Shown: positions 1-10,049 of the stretch, piece after piece
How the letters are laid out: every line of letters starts with the position of its first letter
Numbering within the stretch: the stretch's first letter is position 1
NCBI RefSeq assembly: GCF_001896135.2
Contig: NZ_MPOH02000011.1
Location: 87,412 to 151,411, forward strand
Source of the DNA: Streptomyces phaeoluteigriseus
GTDB taxonomy: Bacteria > Actinomycetota > Actinomycetes > Streptomycetales > Streptomycetaceae
DNA: 64,000 nucleotides
Direction of reading: 5' to 3'
The notes under the pieces: generated by a model
The model's input: the letters and a program-made list of their open reading frames with translations, nothing else
The model's database searches: none
Told to the model about the DNA's origin: nothing
Translations under genes and position numbers: made by a program

Positions 1-13
1 CCGGCCGGGGACT

Positions 14-1156
14 TCAGCCGCCGGAGGTGTCCAGTTCCGCTTCCTCGCCGATGCCCGCACAGTCGTAGGGGTCCTTCAGCCAGCCGTCCGGGAGGACGAC
101 CCTGTTGTTGCCGGAGGTACGGCCGCGGGGGCCGTCGGCGCCGGTCGGCCAGGGCTGGTCGAGGTCCAGCTCGTCGAGTCCGGCGCGGAGTTCGCCGAGG
201 GACGAGGTGATCGCCAGGCGCTTGCGCATCTCGGACCCGACGGCGAAGCCCTTCAGGTACCAGGCGACGTGCTTGCGGAAGTCGACGACGCCCTTCGCCT
301 CGTCGCCGATCCACTCGCCGAGCAGGGTGGCGTGCCGGACCATGATGTCGGCGACCTCGCGAAGGGACGGGCGCGCGATGTCCTGGGTGCGTCCCTCGAA
401 GGCGGCCACGAGGTCCGAGAACAGCCACGGACGGCCCAGGCAGCCGCGGCCGACGACCACTCCGTCGCAGCCCGTCTCACGCACCATCCGCAGGGCGTCC
501 TCGGCCGACCAGATGTCGCCGTTGCCCAGGACGGGGATCTCCGGGACGTGCTCCTTCAGGCGGGCGATGGCCTCCCAGTCGGCGGTGCCGCCGTAGTGCT
601 GGGCGGCGGTACGGCCGTGCAGCGCGATGGCCGTCACGCCCTCCTCGACGGCGATGCGGCCGGCGTCGAGGTAGGTGATGTGGTCGTCGTCGATGCCCTT
701 GCGCATCTTCATGGTGACGGGGAGGTCCCCGGCGCCGCTGACGGCCTCGCGGAGGATCGCGCGCAGCAGGTTGCGCTTGTAGGGAAGGGCGGAGCCGCCG
801 CCCTTGCGGGTGACCTTGGGGACCGGGCAGCCGAAGTTCAGGTCGATGTGGTCGGCCAGGCCCTCCTCCGCGATCATGCGGACGGCCTTGCCGACGGTCG
901 CCGGGTCCACGCCGTACAGCTGGACCGAGCGGGGCTTCTCGCTCGCGTCGAAGTGGATCAGCTGCATGGTCTTGTCGTTGCGCTCGACCAGCGCCCGGGT
1001 CGTGATCATCTCGCTCACGAACAGACCCTTGCCACCGCTGAACTCCCTGCACAGGGTGCGGAAGGGCGCGTTGGTGATACCGGCCATGGGAGCGAGGACG
1101 ACCGGCGGCTGGACGGTGTGCGGGCCGATCCGCAGCGGGGAAACGGGCGTGGACAT
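14..1156 (-). CDS. dusB: tRNA-dihydrouridine synthase B
   Basis: This is a flavin-dependent enzyme that reduces uridine to dihydrouridine in the tRNA D-loop. The 380-residue TIM-barrel protein has the FMN-site motif APMAGITN near residues 22-29, the catalytic-cysteine motif NFGCP (Cys110), a lysine/glycine stretch VTRKGGGSAL just after it, and a late phosphate-binding segment VVVGRGCLGRPW. Length and order fit the Dus family. I chose the ATG at 1156 (MSTPVSPLRIG) because homology begins right after it; an in-frame ATG lies six codons upstream. It is divergent from the MFS exporter with only about 80 bp between them. Confidence 0.93.
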   Translation of the reverse strand: MSTPVSPLRIGPHTVQPPVVLAPMAGITNAPFRTLCREFSGGKGLFVSEMITTRALVERNDKTMQLIHFDASEKPRSVQLYGVDPATVGKAVRMIAEEGLADHIDLNFGCPVPKVTRKGGGSALPYKRNLLRAILREAVSGAGDLPVTMKMRKGIDDDHITYLDAGRIAVEEGVTAIALHGRTAAQHYGGTADWEAIARLKEHVPEIPVLGNGDIWSAEDALRMVRETGCDGVVVGRGCLGRPWLFSDLVAAFEGRTQDIARPSLREVADIMVRHATLLGEWIGDEAKGVVDFRKHVAWYLKGFAVGSEMRKRLAITSSLGELRAGLDELDLDQPWPTGADGPRGRTSGNNRVVLPDGWLKDPYDCAGIGEEAELDTSGG

Positions 1157-1237
1157 CCGCCCATTGTCGCGCATCGGCGACGATCATGTAACGGTCATTA
1201 GTTAGCCGCACTATCGACATCGGCGTAGCATGACCGC

Positions 1238-2635
1238 ATGCCAGAGCTGAGCCAGCGACGACGTCTGCTCGTCCTCGCGATCTGCTGCATGAGCCTGCTG
1301 ATCGTGAGCCTCGACAACACCGTTCTCAATGTCGCCCTCCCCGCGATGGAACGCGACCTGCACGCCGGCACCTCCGGCCTCCAGTGGACGATCGACGCGT
1401 ACACGCTCGTACTCGCCTCCCTGCTGATGCTCGCCGGGTCCACGGCCGACCGGATCGGCCGCAGGAAGGTCTTCCTCGCGGGCCTGGTCGTGTTCTCGCT
1501 CGGTTCCCTGCTCTGTTCCCTCGCCCCCGACCTGGAGTGGCTGGTCGTGGCCCGCATGGTGCAGGCGGTCGGCGGCTCGATGCTCAACCCGGTCGCCATG
1601 TCGATCATCACCAACACCTTCACGGACCCGCGCGAGCGCGCCCGCGCGATCGGCGTGTGGGGCGCGGTCGTCGGCATCTCCATGGCCGCCGGCCCTCTCA
1701 TCGGCGGCCTGCTGGTGGAGTCCGTCGGCTGGCGCTCCATCTTCTGGGTCAACCTCCCGGTCGGCCTCGCCGCCCTCCTGCTGACGCTGCGCCACGTCCC
1801 CGAATCGCGCGCCCCGAAGGCCCGCCGCCCCGATCCGGTCGGCCAGCTCCTCGTCATCGCCCTCTTCGGCTGCCTGACGTACGCGATCATCGAGGCCCCC
1901 GAGGCCGGGCTCGGCATCAGCCTGCCCTTCGCGGCGGTCGCCCTGGCCGCCCTGCTCGGGCTCCTGCGCTACGAACCCCGCCGCGACGAACCCCTCATCG
2001 ACCTGCGGTTCTTCCGGTCGGCGCCGTTCAGCGGGGCGACCGTCATCGCGATCAGCGCGTTCGCCGCACTCGGCGGATTCCTGTTCCTGTCCACGCTCTA
2101 CCTCCAGAACGTCCGCGGCCTCGACGCCCTCCACGCCGGCCTGTGGATGCTGCCCATGGCCCTCCCCACCTTCCTGTGCGCCCCGCTGGCCGGACGGCTC
2201 GTCGGCAGCCGGGGGCCACGGGTGCCCCTGTTCGTCGCCGGGCTCGCCATGACCGCGAGCGGCGTCCTGTTCGCCGCCTTCGACGCGGAGACGTCCGACA
2301 CCACGCTGTTCCTCGGATACCTGCTGTTCGGCATCGGCTTCGGCTTCGTCAACGCCCCCATCACCAACACGGCGGTCTCGGGCATGCCCCGCGCCCAGGC
2401 CGGTGTCGCCGCCGCCGTCGCCTCCACCAGCCGGCAGCTCGGCCAGACCCTCGGGGTCGCGGTGATCGGGGCGGTGCTCGCGGCGGGCATCGGGGCGTCG
2501 GCGTACCGCGAGACGTTCGTGTCGGCCGCGGTGCCCGGCTGGTGGATCCTCGCGGGGTGCGGCGCCGTGGTCCTGGTGGTGGGCCTGGTGAGCAGCGGGG
2601 CGTGGGCACGGGGGGACCGCGGAGCGGACGGCTGA
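1238..2635 (+). CDS. MFS transporter, DHA2 (EmrB/QacA-like) drug exporter
   Basis: This is a 465-residue inner-membrane protein with about 14 hydrophobic segments, typical of proton-driven DHA2 drug exporters. The motif A-like loop GSTADRIGRRKVF follows TM2, and the motif C-like segment GVVGISMAAGPLIGGLL is in TM5. The ATG at 1238 gives the usual short N-terminus (MPELSQRRRLLVLAICCMS). It is divergently transcribed from dusB. Its substrate cannot be predicted from sequence, and no regulator gene adjoins it. Confidence 0.9.
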   Translation: MPELSQRRRLLVLAICCMSLLIVSLDNTVLNVALPAMERDLHAGTSGLQWTIDAYTLVLASLLMLAGSTADRIGRRKVFLAGLVVFSLGSLLCSLAPDLEWLVVARMVQAVGGSMLNPVAMSIITNTFTDPRERARAIGVWGAVVGISMAAGPLIGGLLVESVGWRSIFWVNLPVGLAALLLTLRHVPESRAPKARRPDPVGQLLVIALFGCLTYAIIEAPEAGLGISLPFAAVALAALLGLLRYEPRRDEPLIDLRFFRSAPFSGATVIAISAFAALGGFLFLSTLYLQNVRGLDALHAGLWMLPMALPTFLCAPLAGRLVGSRGPRVPLFVAGLAMTASGVLFAAFDAETSDTTLFLGYLLFGIGFGFVNAPITNTAVSGMPRAQAGVAAAVASTSRQLGQTLGVAVIGAVLAAGIGASAYRETFVSAAVPGWWILAGCGAVVLVVGLVSSGAWARGDRGADG

Positions 2636-2769
2636 GCGGCTGGCCGCGCCCGAAGTGCGCGAACAGGTCGGCGCGTAGCGCTCAGCGCCTTGCGCCGGCT
2701 CCTGGACGGCACGTGCGGGTCGTCGGTGGCCGGGGGCGCACTTCCCCGTGCCCGTGAGGGGAACCGGCG

Positions 2770-5700
2770 TCACGCCAGGCGCGAGGCCAAGCCGGGCCAG
2801 CGCTCGAGCAGGACCCGTTCCACCTCCGGCAGCGCCTTCTGGCCCGCCAGGGCCGCGACGATCGCTGCCAGGACTCCAGCCCAGGCCAGCGGGCCCAGCG
2901 GGGTGCAGCCGAACAACTGACTGGCGCCTGGGGTCTGCACCAGTGCGAACAGGGCGACCGCCGAGCCCAGGGACGTGAGGCGGACCAGCGGGCTGTCCCG
3001 GCGGTCGGCCAGGGTCTGGGCCAGCTGGGTGCCTACCACCGCGCACAGGGCCATCGTGGTCGAGCGGCGGGTCGTGCCGGGGGTGAAGCGGCCGATGAGC
3101 CAGGCGACTGTGGCGCCGAGGCAGGTGGTGAGGGCCCTGTGGCGGATCTGGCGGATGAGGGGGGCGCCGAGGAGCGCCGTGCCCAGGGGGGCGTCGGTGT
3201 CCGGGGAGTCGGCCTCCTCCTTGGGGGTGACGGCCACCGCCATGGCCGGGAACAGGTCCGTGAACAGGTTGACCAGCAGCATCTGGCGGGTGGACAGGGG
3301 GGCGGAACCCGACAGCAGGGTGCCGAGGATGCCGAAGCCGACCTCGCCCGCGTTGCCGCCGATGAGGATGGCGATGGCGTCGGCGACGCTGTGCCAGAGG
3401 GAACGGCCCTCCTGTACGGCCTCGATGAGCACCGACAGGTCCTCTCCGGTGACGACGAGATCGGCCGCGTTGCGGGCGGCGGCCGAACCGCGGGCGCTGA
3501 TGCCGACGCCGATGTCGGCGGCACGGATCGCGGCGGCGTCGTTGGCGCCGTCGCCGACCATGCCGACGACCCGGCCGGCGTCCCTGAGGGCCTCCACGAC
3601 CTGGAGTTTCTGTTCGGGCGCGACCCGGGCGACGACGTCGGCGTCGCGGAGCATGCGGGAGCGGACCGAACGGTCGGCGGCGGCGAGTTCGTCACCGGTG
3701 ACCACGTTCGCGTCGTCCGGCCAGCCGAGCCCGACGGCGATGGCGTGGGCGGTCTGCGGATGGTCGCCGGTCAGCACGACGGGCCGTACGCCCGCTTCGC
3801 GCAGCCCGCGGACCAGGGCGGGTGAGGTCTCGCGCGGTACGTCGGCGAGGGCCACGAGCCCTGTGAACTCCAGGTCCGCCAGGGGCGCTTCGAGGGCGTC
3901 CGAGGCCTGTTCGTCCTCCACCAGCCCGCGTCGGGCCACCGCCAGGACGCGCAGGCCCTCCCCGGCCAGGGACCCGGAACTGTCGGGGATGTGCGAGGGC
4001 AGGCCCGAGCAGGTCGGCAGGACCGTCTCGGGGGCGCCCTTGACCACCAGGACCGGTGCGCCGTCGGCGGCGCGGCCGACCGCCGCCGCGTAGCCCCGGC
4101 CCGCCTCGAAGGGCAGGCCCTCGGTCTGCCGCCAGTCCGGGTCCGGGCCGGCCGCGTCCAGGACGGCCTCGTCGGTGGCGTGGGCCGGGCGGTGCGGGTC
4201 GCTGTCCAGCCGCGGGCAGGCCCGGGCCGCCGCGCGCAGGGTGTCGGCGGCGGCCGGGTCGTCGAGGGTGCGGACCGTGCCGTCGGGGTCTGCCACCCGG
4301 ACCAGGCGCAGCCGGTTCTCGGTGAGGGTGCCGGTCTTGTCGAAGCAGATGGTGTCCATGCGGCCCAGCGCCTCCAGCGTGCGCGGGGTGCGCACGAGGA
4401 GACCTCGGCTGCTGAGCCGGCGGGCGGCGGCGAGCTGAGCGACCGTGGCGACCAGGGGCAGTCCCTCGGGTACGGCGGCCACGGCGACGGCGACCCCGCC
4501 GCTCACGGCCCGGTGGATCGGGGTGCCGCGCAGCAGCGCCAGGCCGGTCACCGCGGCGCCGCCCGCCATGGTCAACGGCATGGCCTTGCGGGTGAGTTCC
4601 TGGAGCCGGGCCTGCACTCCGGCGGCCGACGGGACCCGCGCGGCGAGGGAGACGGCGCGGGCGGCCTCGGTGCGGTCGCCGGTGTCGACGACGACGGCCT
4701 GGGCGCGTCCGGCGACCACGGTCGTCCCCTCGAAGACCATGCAGTGCCGTTCCGCCACAGGAGCGCTCGGGGTGGGGTCCACGGCCTTGTCGACGGGCAG
4801 GGACTCGCCGGTCAGCGCGGACTCGTCGACCTCCAGCCCGTCCTCCCACAGCAGGCGGGCGTCGGCGGGCACGACGTCGTCGGCCTTGAGGTCGATGACC
4901 TGGCCGGGGCTGAGCTTGGCGGCGTCGACCACGTGCGTGGTCCGCTCGTCGTCGGCGACCCGCGCCTTCTGCTTCTGTCCGGCGACCAGCCCCGACAGGG
5001 CACGTTCCGCCCGCAGCCGCTGGAAGCCGCCGACCAGGGCGTTCAGGTCGAGGGCGCCGACGACGAGCAGCGCGTCCACGACCGAGCCGAGGATCGCGGA
5101 CGCCGCGGAGCCCACGACGAGGACCGGGGTGAGCGGATCGTCCAGCTCGCGGCGTACGGCCCGGCCGAGCTGCGCCGACCAGCGGGCCGGAGCCAGCACG
5201 GGAAGCCGTACGACGGCGTCCGCGGCCGTGCGCGCCCGGGCCGCCGCCCGTTCGACGGAGGTCGGTTCCGGGGGCGCCTCGCGCTCCAGCCGCTCGCGTA
5301 CGTCGTCGGGGTGCAGGGTGTGCCAGGCGACCCGGGGCCGGGGGTGCGGGGGCGGGCCAGGGCGACCCCGAGGGCGGCGCGCGCTCCGGACAGCAGGGCC
5401 GCCGCGGCGCCCAGGTCTACGGGCGCGTGCCGCGGGCCGGGCAGCGGGGAACCCGGGCGTCCGTGGGACTCGCGACGGCCACGAGCAGGCCGGACAGCGC
5501 GGCGCCGGACCGGGCCAGGGTCTGCGACCGGCCACCGACGCGGCGGGCCGCCGGTACGGCGGTCAGCAGCCGCCACACGTCCGCCAGGCCGTGCCGGGCG
5601 AGGACGTCCGCGCCCCACACCACCTGGCCGTCCGCGTCGGTGAGGGCGACCGCCACGTCACCGCGCAGGAGTCCGGCGGTGACGTCCGCGTCGCCGCGCG

Positions 5701-7090
5701 GGCTGGGCCGGGCGACGGTGACGACCCCGCCCTCGCCGCGCAGGCTGTCGACGACCTCGCTCAACGGGCGGTCCGCGCCCACGACCTGATCGGCGAGGCC
5801 GGTGAAGTCGGCCAGCGCGGGGTCGTCGACCACCACGACACGCAGGCCGGCCCGGCGGGCCGCGTCCAGGACGGGCTCGGTCCACGGGTCGGCGCCCTCT
5901 CCGGGCTTTCTGAGCGCGCTGGGATGCAGGACGACCGTCCCGGCCATCTCCAGCTGCCGCAGCCGCTCCGGGTCGCGCACCAGCACGCCCTCGCGGGACA
6001 GGGCGACGCTCAGGAGGGCGTGGAAGACGGCGGGCCCGTACCGCGCGGCCTTCGGCGAACCGGCCAGGACCGCCTCCGCCGACTCCGTGACGTCGTGCTT
6101 GACGAGCAGTGCCGCCACCGCGCCCAGGACGCTGCCGGTCGAGGCGTGGGCGGCGTACTCCTGGGCCGGGGAGGTGCGCAGTGGCGGCCGTGCGGACGGA
6201 TCGGCGGGCACGCTGTGCCGGTCCGGCGCGCACAGCTCGTCGTGCACGGTCTCGAAGGCGGCCGTCCGCACGAGCGCCTCCGCCAGCTGGCCGACGCGCA
6301 ACGCCCCGTCGAGCACCAGCGAGGTCGGGGAGTGTCCGGCGCCGTGCACGGCCGCGTTGGCGACGGCGAGGAGGACCTCCATGCGGGCGTTGCCCAGGCG
6401 GGCCCGCAGCAGGGCGCGGAAGCGGGGGTTCTCGCGCAGCAGTGTGACCGCGGCGGTCACCAGCCGCGGCGAGGCAGGAAGCCGCATCGCGGATCCCGCC
6501 AGCGCGGCCACGGCACCCGCCACGTCGGCCGCGAGGGTCTCGGCGGCGGTCCGTACGGATGCGGGGTCACCGGGGTGCCCGAGGTCCTCCACGTCGTCCC
6601 CGGCGGGGACCAGCCCGTGCCGCTCCGCGAGCGCCTGCGCTCGCTCGACGACGCTGTCGCTGACGGACGCCTCGACGGCCACCACGACCAGGCGGGCCAG
6701 CCCGCTGTCCCAGTAGGCGAGGGCGACGTCCGGATGTTCGGCGAGGGCGGCGGCCACCCGCCCGGCGCGGTGTCCGAGGGTGTGCGTTCCGGCCCCGTCG
6801 TCCGGCCGGCCCGGATCCCGGGGCCCGGCCTCCCGAAGGGCCAGGTGCGTGCGGGCGCCGGCGCGCCAGTCGGCGGAGGTGCCCGGGAGGGCGGCGCGGG
6901 TGACTCTGGCCAGACGCACCGCGGAATCCGCGGCCCGGACGCCGGCTCGGGCCGTGCCCGCGACCGCGCCCGCGGCGACACCCACCGCCGGGGCCGTACC
7001 GCGGGCGAGCAGACGTGGGCCGGCCAGGACGAGCCCGGCGGCGGCGCCGTGGGGCGGGTGAGGATTCCCGTGGCGGTCATCGGCCCTCAT
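2770..7090 (-). CDS. Large cation-translocating P-type ATPase (two frameshifts as sequenced)
   Basis: This is a P-type ATPase of about 1,440 residues, the length of the CtpI-like family found in Streptomyces and mycobacteria. The C-terminal half has the TGES actuator loop (ALTGESLPVDK), the TM4 motif VPEGLPLV, the phosphorylation motif DKTGTLT (near 4335) and the hinge motif GDGAND. The N-terminal half is alanine-rich and lacks an obvious heavy-metal-binding domain. Two one-base deletions, near 5455 and 5336, split it into three reading frames; restoring one base at each gives a continuous protein. The start is ATG 7090, overlapping the stop of the upstream gene by 14 bp. The transported ion is unknown. 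I think it is intact in nature, but that is inference. Confidence 0.85.
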
Positions 7091-7574
7091 CGCCTCGTCC
7101 GGCATCCTGCGGCGTCGCATGGTGCGAGGGGAGCTTGTCGGAGGGGGTGGCGGGTTCCGCCGCGCCCCCCGTCGGCACGCCGTGCGCCGTGGTGCCCCGT
7201 GCCGCCCGTCCGGCCGCCGGGGGCCTGGGGGGTGCGGTGGCGAGCACCTTCGGCGTGGGCGGCGTCCCGGAGGCATCACCCGCGGTACCCCCGTCCGCGC
7301 GCCGCCGCGCGCCCTGCTGCGGTCGTGGCTGCGTCAGCCAGGCCACCGCCGCTCCGGTGACCGCGACGGGCCACTCCACGACTCCCGCGACGCCGAGCAC
7401 TCCCGCACCGGTGTAGACGGCGAGCCGTCGTCCGCGCGGGGAGACGGCGCCGACCTTGTCGAGCGCGCCCTCGGCGGCCCGGCCGACCGTGCCGGCGCCG
7501 GGCACCCTGCTCAGTACCGAGGCCGCCGCCCGCAGCGGCTGTGGGAGATCCTGCGACGACTTCCGCTCGGTCAT
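7077..7574 (-). CDS. Small membrane protein upstream of the P-type ATPase
   Basis: This is a 165-residue protein I do not recognise. It has a short charged N-terminus (MTERKSSQDLPQPLRAAASV) and one long or two short hydrophobic stretches near residues 50-82. The remainder is a low-complexity Ala/Pro/Thr tail, probably disordered. Its stop overlaps the ATPase start by 14 bp, so the two are almost certainly translationally coupled; a small accessory subunit or a regulatory partner of the pump is a reasonable guess. The ATG at 7574 was chosen because the upstream in-frame extension is not conserved-looking. Confidence 0.6.
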   Translation of the reverse strand: MTERKSSQDLPQPLRAAASVLSRVPGAGTVGRAAEGALDKVGAVSPRGRRLAVYTGAGVLGVAGVVEWPVAVTGAAVAWLTQPRPQQGARRRADGGTAGDASGTPPTPKVLATAPPRPPAAGRAARGTTAHGVPTGGAAEPATPSDKLPSHHATPQDAGRGDEGR

Positions 7575-7834
7575 GGCTCTCGCTCCTCGGGTCGCCCCCC
7601 AGCTCTCCGACCGCCCGAGTTCCCGCACCGCGCCCCCTCACCCGCGGATCGCCACTCCAGTCTCGGTTTCCCCGCTCCGGGGTCCGCTCCCGCCCCGGCC
7701 GGGGCGGGCGCGCCCCCTCGGACGATCACCCGGGTCCACGGAGGCGGGTCGGACAACTCACAGGGGCGGATCCCCCGTTGACGTCAGACATGCTGCACAC
7801 TCCTTGCGGCGTCGGCCCGGCTTCTGGAGGCAGC

Positions 7835-8041
7835 ATGGTGGAGATCAGCACGAGCAAGGTGAGCCGATGGGACCAGCACGGGCGCGAGCACGTGGTCCGG
7901 GTCCGGCGGGCGGGGCTCCAGCGCACGATCAGCTGCGACACGTGCGGCTGGCGGCAGGGGGCGCAGTTCCTGCCGTGGCTGAAGGCGGAGGAACACCTGG
8001 CCGAGGCCCACCAGGCGACCGTGGACCCGGCGGGCGCGTAG
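7835..8041 (+). CDS. Small C2H2-like zinc-binding protein (DUF1059-like)
   Basis: This is a 68-residue protein with a C-x2-C pair (CDTCGW) followed about 20 residues later by H-x4-H (EEHLAEAHQ). That layout is like the single zinc finger of the DUF1059 family. An ideal ribosome site GGAGG lies five bases before the ATG. The stop TAG straddles the left edge of a mobile hairpin element beginning at 8041, so its present C-terminus may have been set by that insertion. Its function is unknown. Confidence 0.65.
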   Translation: MVEISTSKVSRWDQHGREHVVRVRRAGLQRTISCDTCGWRQGAQFLPWLKAEEHLAEAHQATVDPAGA

Positions 8042-8223
8042 GGCCTGTCGTTCGGATCGGGCCGCAGAAAATCGACGGTGCTGTCCAGCGCGGTGAGCGG
8101 GGCCTGGTGCGTGCGGCCGCGAGGCGGAGGAGGGAGTCGACGCGGAGAGTCGGCGAGTGACGACAACGCGGCAGATGCGCGTGCCGGGCCCCGCGTCTGC
8201 GGCGTGATCCGAACGACAGGCCC
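8041..8223. mobile_element. MITE-like hairpin element, copy 1
   Basis: This is a 183-bp non-coding element whose ends are inverted repeats: GGGCCTGTCGTTCGGATC at the left and its exact complement at the right. Pairing continues inward, with two mismatches, to 27 bp. A second copy, about 90% identical by eye, lies at 61824-62007. It has no internal gene, so it is non-autonomous. It sits between the 3' ends of convergent genes, the small zinc protein and the TetR gene. No clear target duplication is visible for this copy. Confidence 0.8.
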
Positions 8224-8246
8224 TGAGGGCCTCCCGTCGGTCCGGG

Positions 8247-8843
8247 TCAGCGGGCGGCGAGACCCCTCAGCAGCAACTCGACCACGGCCTCGAACTCGTC
8301 CTCCACGCCCGGCTGTTTCCACTCGCGCGCGTAGCAGGGGTCGTGGAAGCGGCCCGTGGCGTGGAACAGGGCGCGGGCCTCCGTCTCCGCCGGGCCGGGG
8401 ACGGCGAAGGCGCCGCTCTCGACGCCGTCCCGCACGATCCGGGTGAGCTGACCCACGAGGTCGGCGAGGTGCTCGGCGACCGCCCCGCCGCTCTCGTCGG
8501 TGAGCACCATGTACGTGGCGAACAGCTCGGGGTCGTCGCCCGCCTTGCGGCGCTTGGCCTCGAAGAGGGCGGCGAGCCAGTCGCGCAGGCGGGCGGCGGG
8601 GTCCCGCTCCGCATCGGCGGCGATACCGGCCAGCGCCTGGGAGGTACGGTCCAGCCACCGTTTGCTGACCGCTTCGCGCAGCGCCGCCTTGGTACGGAAG
8701 TGGCGGTACACGCTGCCGTGACTGACGCCGAGCGCACGGGCCACGTCGACCACGGTCGCCTTGGCCGGGCCGTGGCGGCGCAGCACCTCCTCAGTGGCTT
8801 CGAGGATGCGTTCGGCGGTCAGGGTCTCGGGGGTCGGTGCCAT
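8247..8843 (-). CDS. TetR/AcrR family transcriptional regulator
   Basis: This is a 198-residue repressor. The N-terminal helix-turn-helix is at about residues 25-55 (VVDVARALGVSHGSVYRHFRTKAAL), with the tyrosine and histidine usual for the TetR recognition helix. The C-terminal two thirds are helical and resemble the TetR_C_7-type ligand domain. It lies 25 bp downstream of the aldo/keto reductase on the same strand, so the two are probably one operon. The 24-bp palindrome in front of that operon is its likely operator. Confidence 0.88.
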   Translation of the reverse strand: MAPTPETLTAERILEATEEVLRRHGPAKATVVDVARALGVSHGSVYRHFRTKAALREAVSKRWLDRTSQALAGIAADAERDPAARLRDWLAALFEAKRRKAGDDPELFATYMVLTDESGGAVAEHLADLVGQLTRIVRDGVESGAFAVPGPAETEARALFHATGRFHDPCYAREWKQPGVEDEFEAVVELLLRGLAAR

Positions 8844-8868
8844 GGTCAGACCGTACCCGGGGTGGTGG

Positions 8869-9905
8869 TCACCGCTCGCTGTCGAGGTGGGCCATGGCGG
8901 CCGGTGCGTACCGCTCGCCGGCGGCGGCGTCGGCGGGGACGGCCGCCTCGATCGCGGCGAGGTCGGCGGCGTCCAGGACGACGTCCAGCGCGCCGAGCGA
9001 CTCCGCGAGCCGCTCCCGGCTGCGGGCGCCGATCAGCGGGACGATGTCCTCGCCCTGGGCCAGCACCCAGGCGATGGCGATCTGCGCGACGGAGACGCCC
9101 TTCTGCTCGGCGATCTTCCGCAGCGCGTCCACGAGGGCGAGGTTGTGCCGCAGGTTCTCGCCCTGGAAGCGGGGGGAGTGGGCACGGAAGTCGTCGGCGG
9201 CGAGCTGCCGGTCGGCGCTGAAGTGGCCGGAGATCAGGCCGCGGGACAGTACGCCGTACGCGGTGATGGAGATGCCCAGCTCACGGGTGGTGGGCAGGAT
9301 CGACTTCTCGATGCCGCGGGAGATCAGCCCGTACTCGATCTGGAGGTCGGCGATCGGGGCGGTGGCGGCGGCCTTGCGGATCGTCCCGGCGCCGACCTCG
9401 CTGAGGCCGATGTGCCGGACGTACCCCTGCTCGACGAGTTCGGCGATCGCGCCGACGGTCTCCTCGATGGGGACGTCCGGGTCGAGCCGGGCGATGCGGT
9501 AGACGTCGATGTGGTCGACGCCGAGGCGCTGGAGGGAGTAGGCGGCGAAGTTCCTGACCGCTTCCGGGCGGCCGTCGTAGCCGGCCCAGGCACCGTCCGG
9601 GGCGCGCAGGGCGCCGAACTTGACGCTGGTCAGGGCCTGTTCGCGGCGGGCCGCGGGGGCGGTGCGCAGGGCCTCGCCGATCAACAGCTCGTTGTGGCCC
9701 ATGCCGTAGAAGTCGCCGGTGTCCAGCAGGGTCACGCCGGCCTCCAGGGCGGCGTGGATGGTGGCGACGGACTCGGCCCGGTCGCCTCGCCGTACAAGGC
9801 GGACATGCCCATGCAGCCGAGGCCGAGGGCGGAGACCTGGGGGCCGCCGGTTCCGAGGGTGCGGGTCTGCGTCGTGTGCTTCGTGGTGTTCTCCGTGTTC
9901 TCCAT
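8869..9905 (-). CDS. Aldo/keto reductase (one frameshift as sequenced)
   Basis: This is an NADPH-dependent oxidoreductase of the AKR12/13-like group, about 345 residues after repair. The N-terminus TRTLGTGGPQVSALGLGCMG is followed by MSALYGEA, then after a missing base by DRAESVATIHAALEAG, with the catalytic Asp-Tyr (DTGDFYG). The catalytic lysine is in SVKFGALR and the histidine in RLGVDHIDVYRIAR. A one-base deletion near 9782 breaks the frame. Start ATG 9905 is preceded by a weak GGTGGA; another ATG lies at 9917. It is co-directional with the TetR gene. The substrate is unknown. Confidence 0.85.
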
Positions 9906-9927
9906 GTGTTCCACCATGACATGACAG

Positions 9928-9951
9928 CTGACAGATTTCAATATCTGTCAG
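9928..9951. promoter_or_regulatory. Palindromic operator candidate for the AKR-TetR operon
   Basis: The sequence is a perfect inverted repeat, CTGACAGAT and ATCTGTCAG, separated by six bases, lying 23 bp before the AKR start. Size and position fit a TetR-family operator, most simply that of the regulator encoded at the end of the same operon. Assignment is by context only. Confidence 0.6.
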
Positions 9952-9996
9952 TCCATTCTTGTCAGCCGACGGGGGAGGCGCGGTGCGCGGGCAGCA

Positions 9997-10035
9997 CGAA
10001 GCCCCCGGCTCCCAAGAAGGGAACCGGGGGCTTCG
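9997..10035 (-). terminator. Rho-independent terminator of glyS
   Basis: A stem of about 17 bp with one mismatch (AGCCCCCGG and its complement flanking a short AAGAA loop) lies immediately downstream of the glyS stop codon. The U-tract is poor, as is usual in Streptomyces. Confidence 0.75.
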
Positions 10036-10049
10036 ACGGGTGGTGCGGC

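Noticed and set aside
5336..5455. Programmed frameshifting in the P-type ATPase gene
   Set aside because: There is no slippery heptamer or downstream stimulator, two shifts would be needed, and many other genes here need the same one-base repair.
4445..7360. A plus-strand open frame of about 970 codons opposite the P-type ATPase
   Set aside because: It is antisense to all catalytic motifs of the ATPase and has low-complexity composition.
8038..8226. Target duplication for the first MITE-like copy
   Set aside because: The flanking four bases (GTAG and CTGA) do not match in any trial alignment of the borders.
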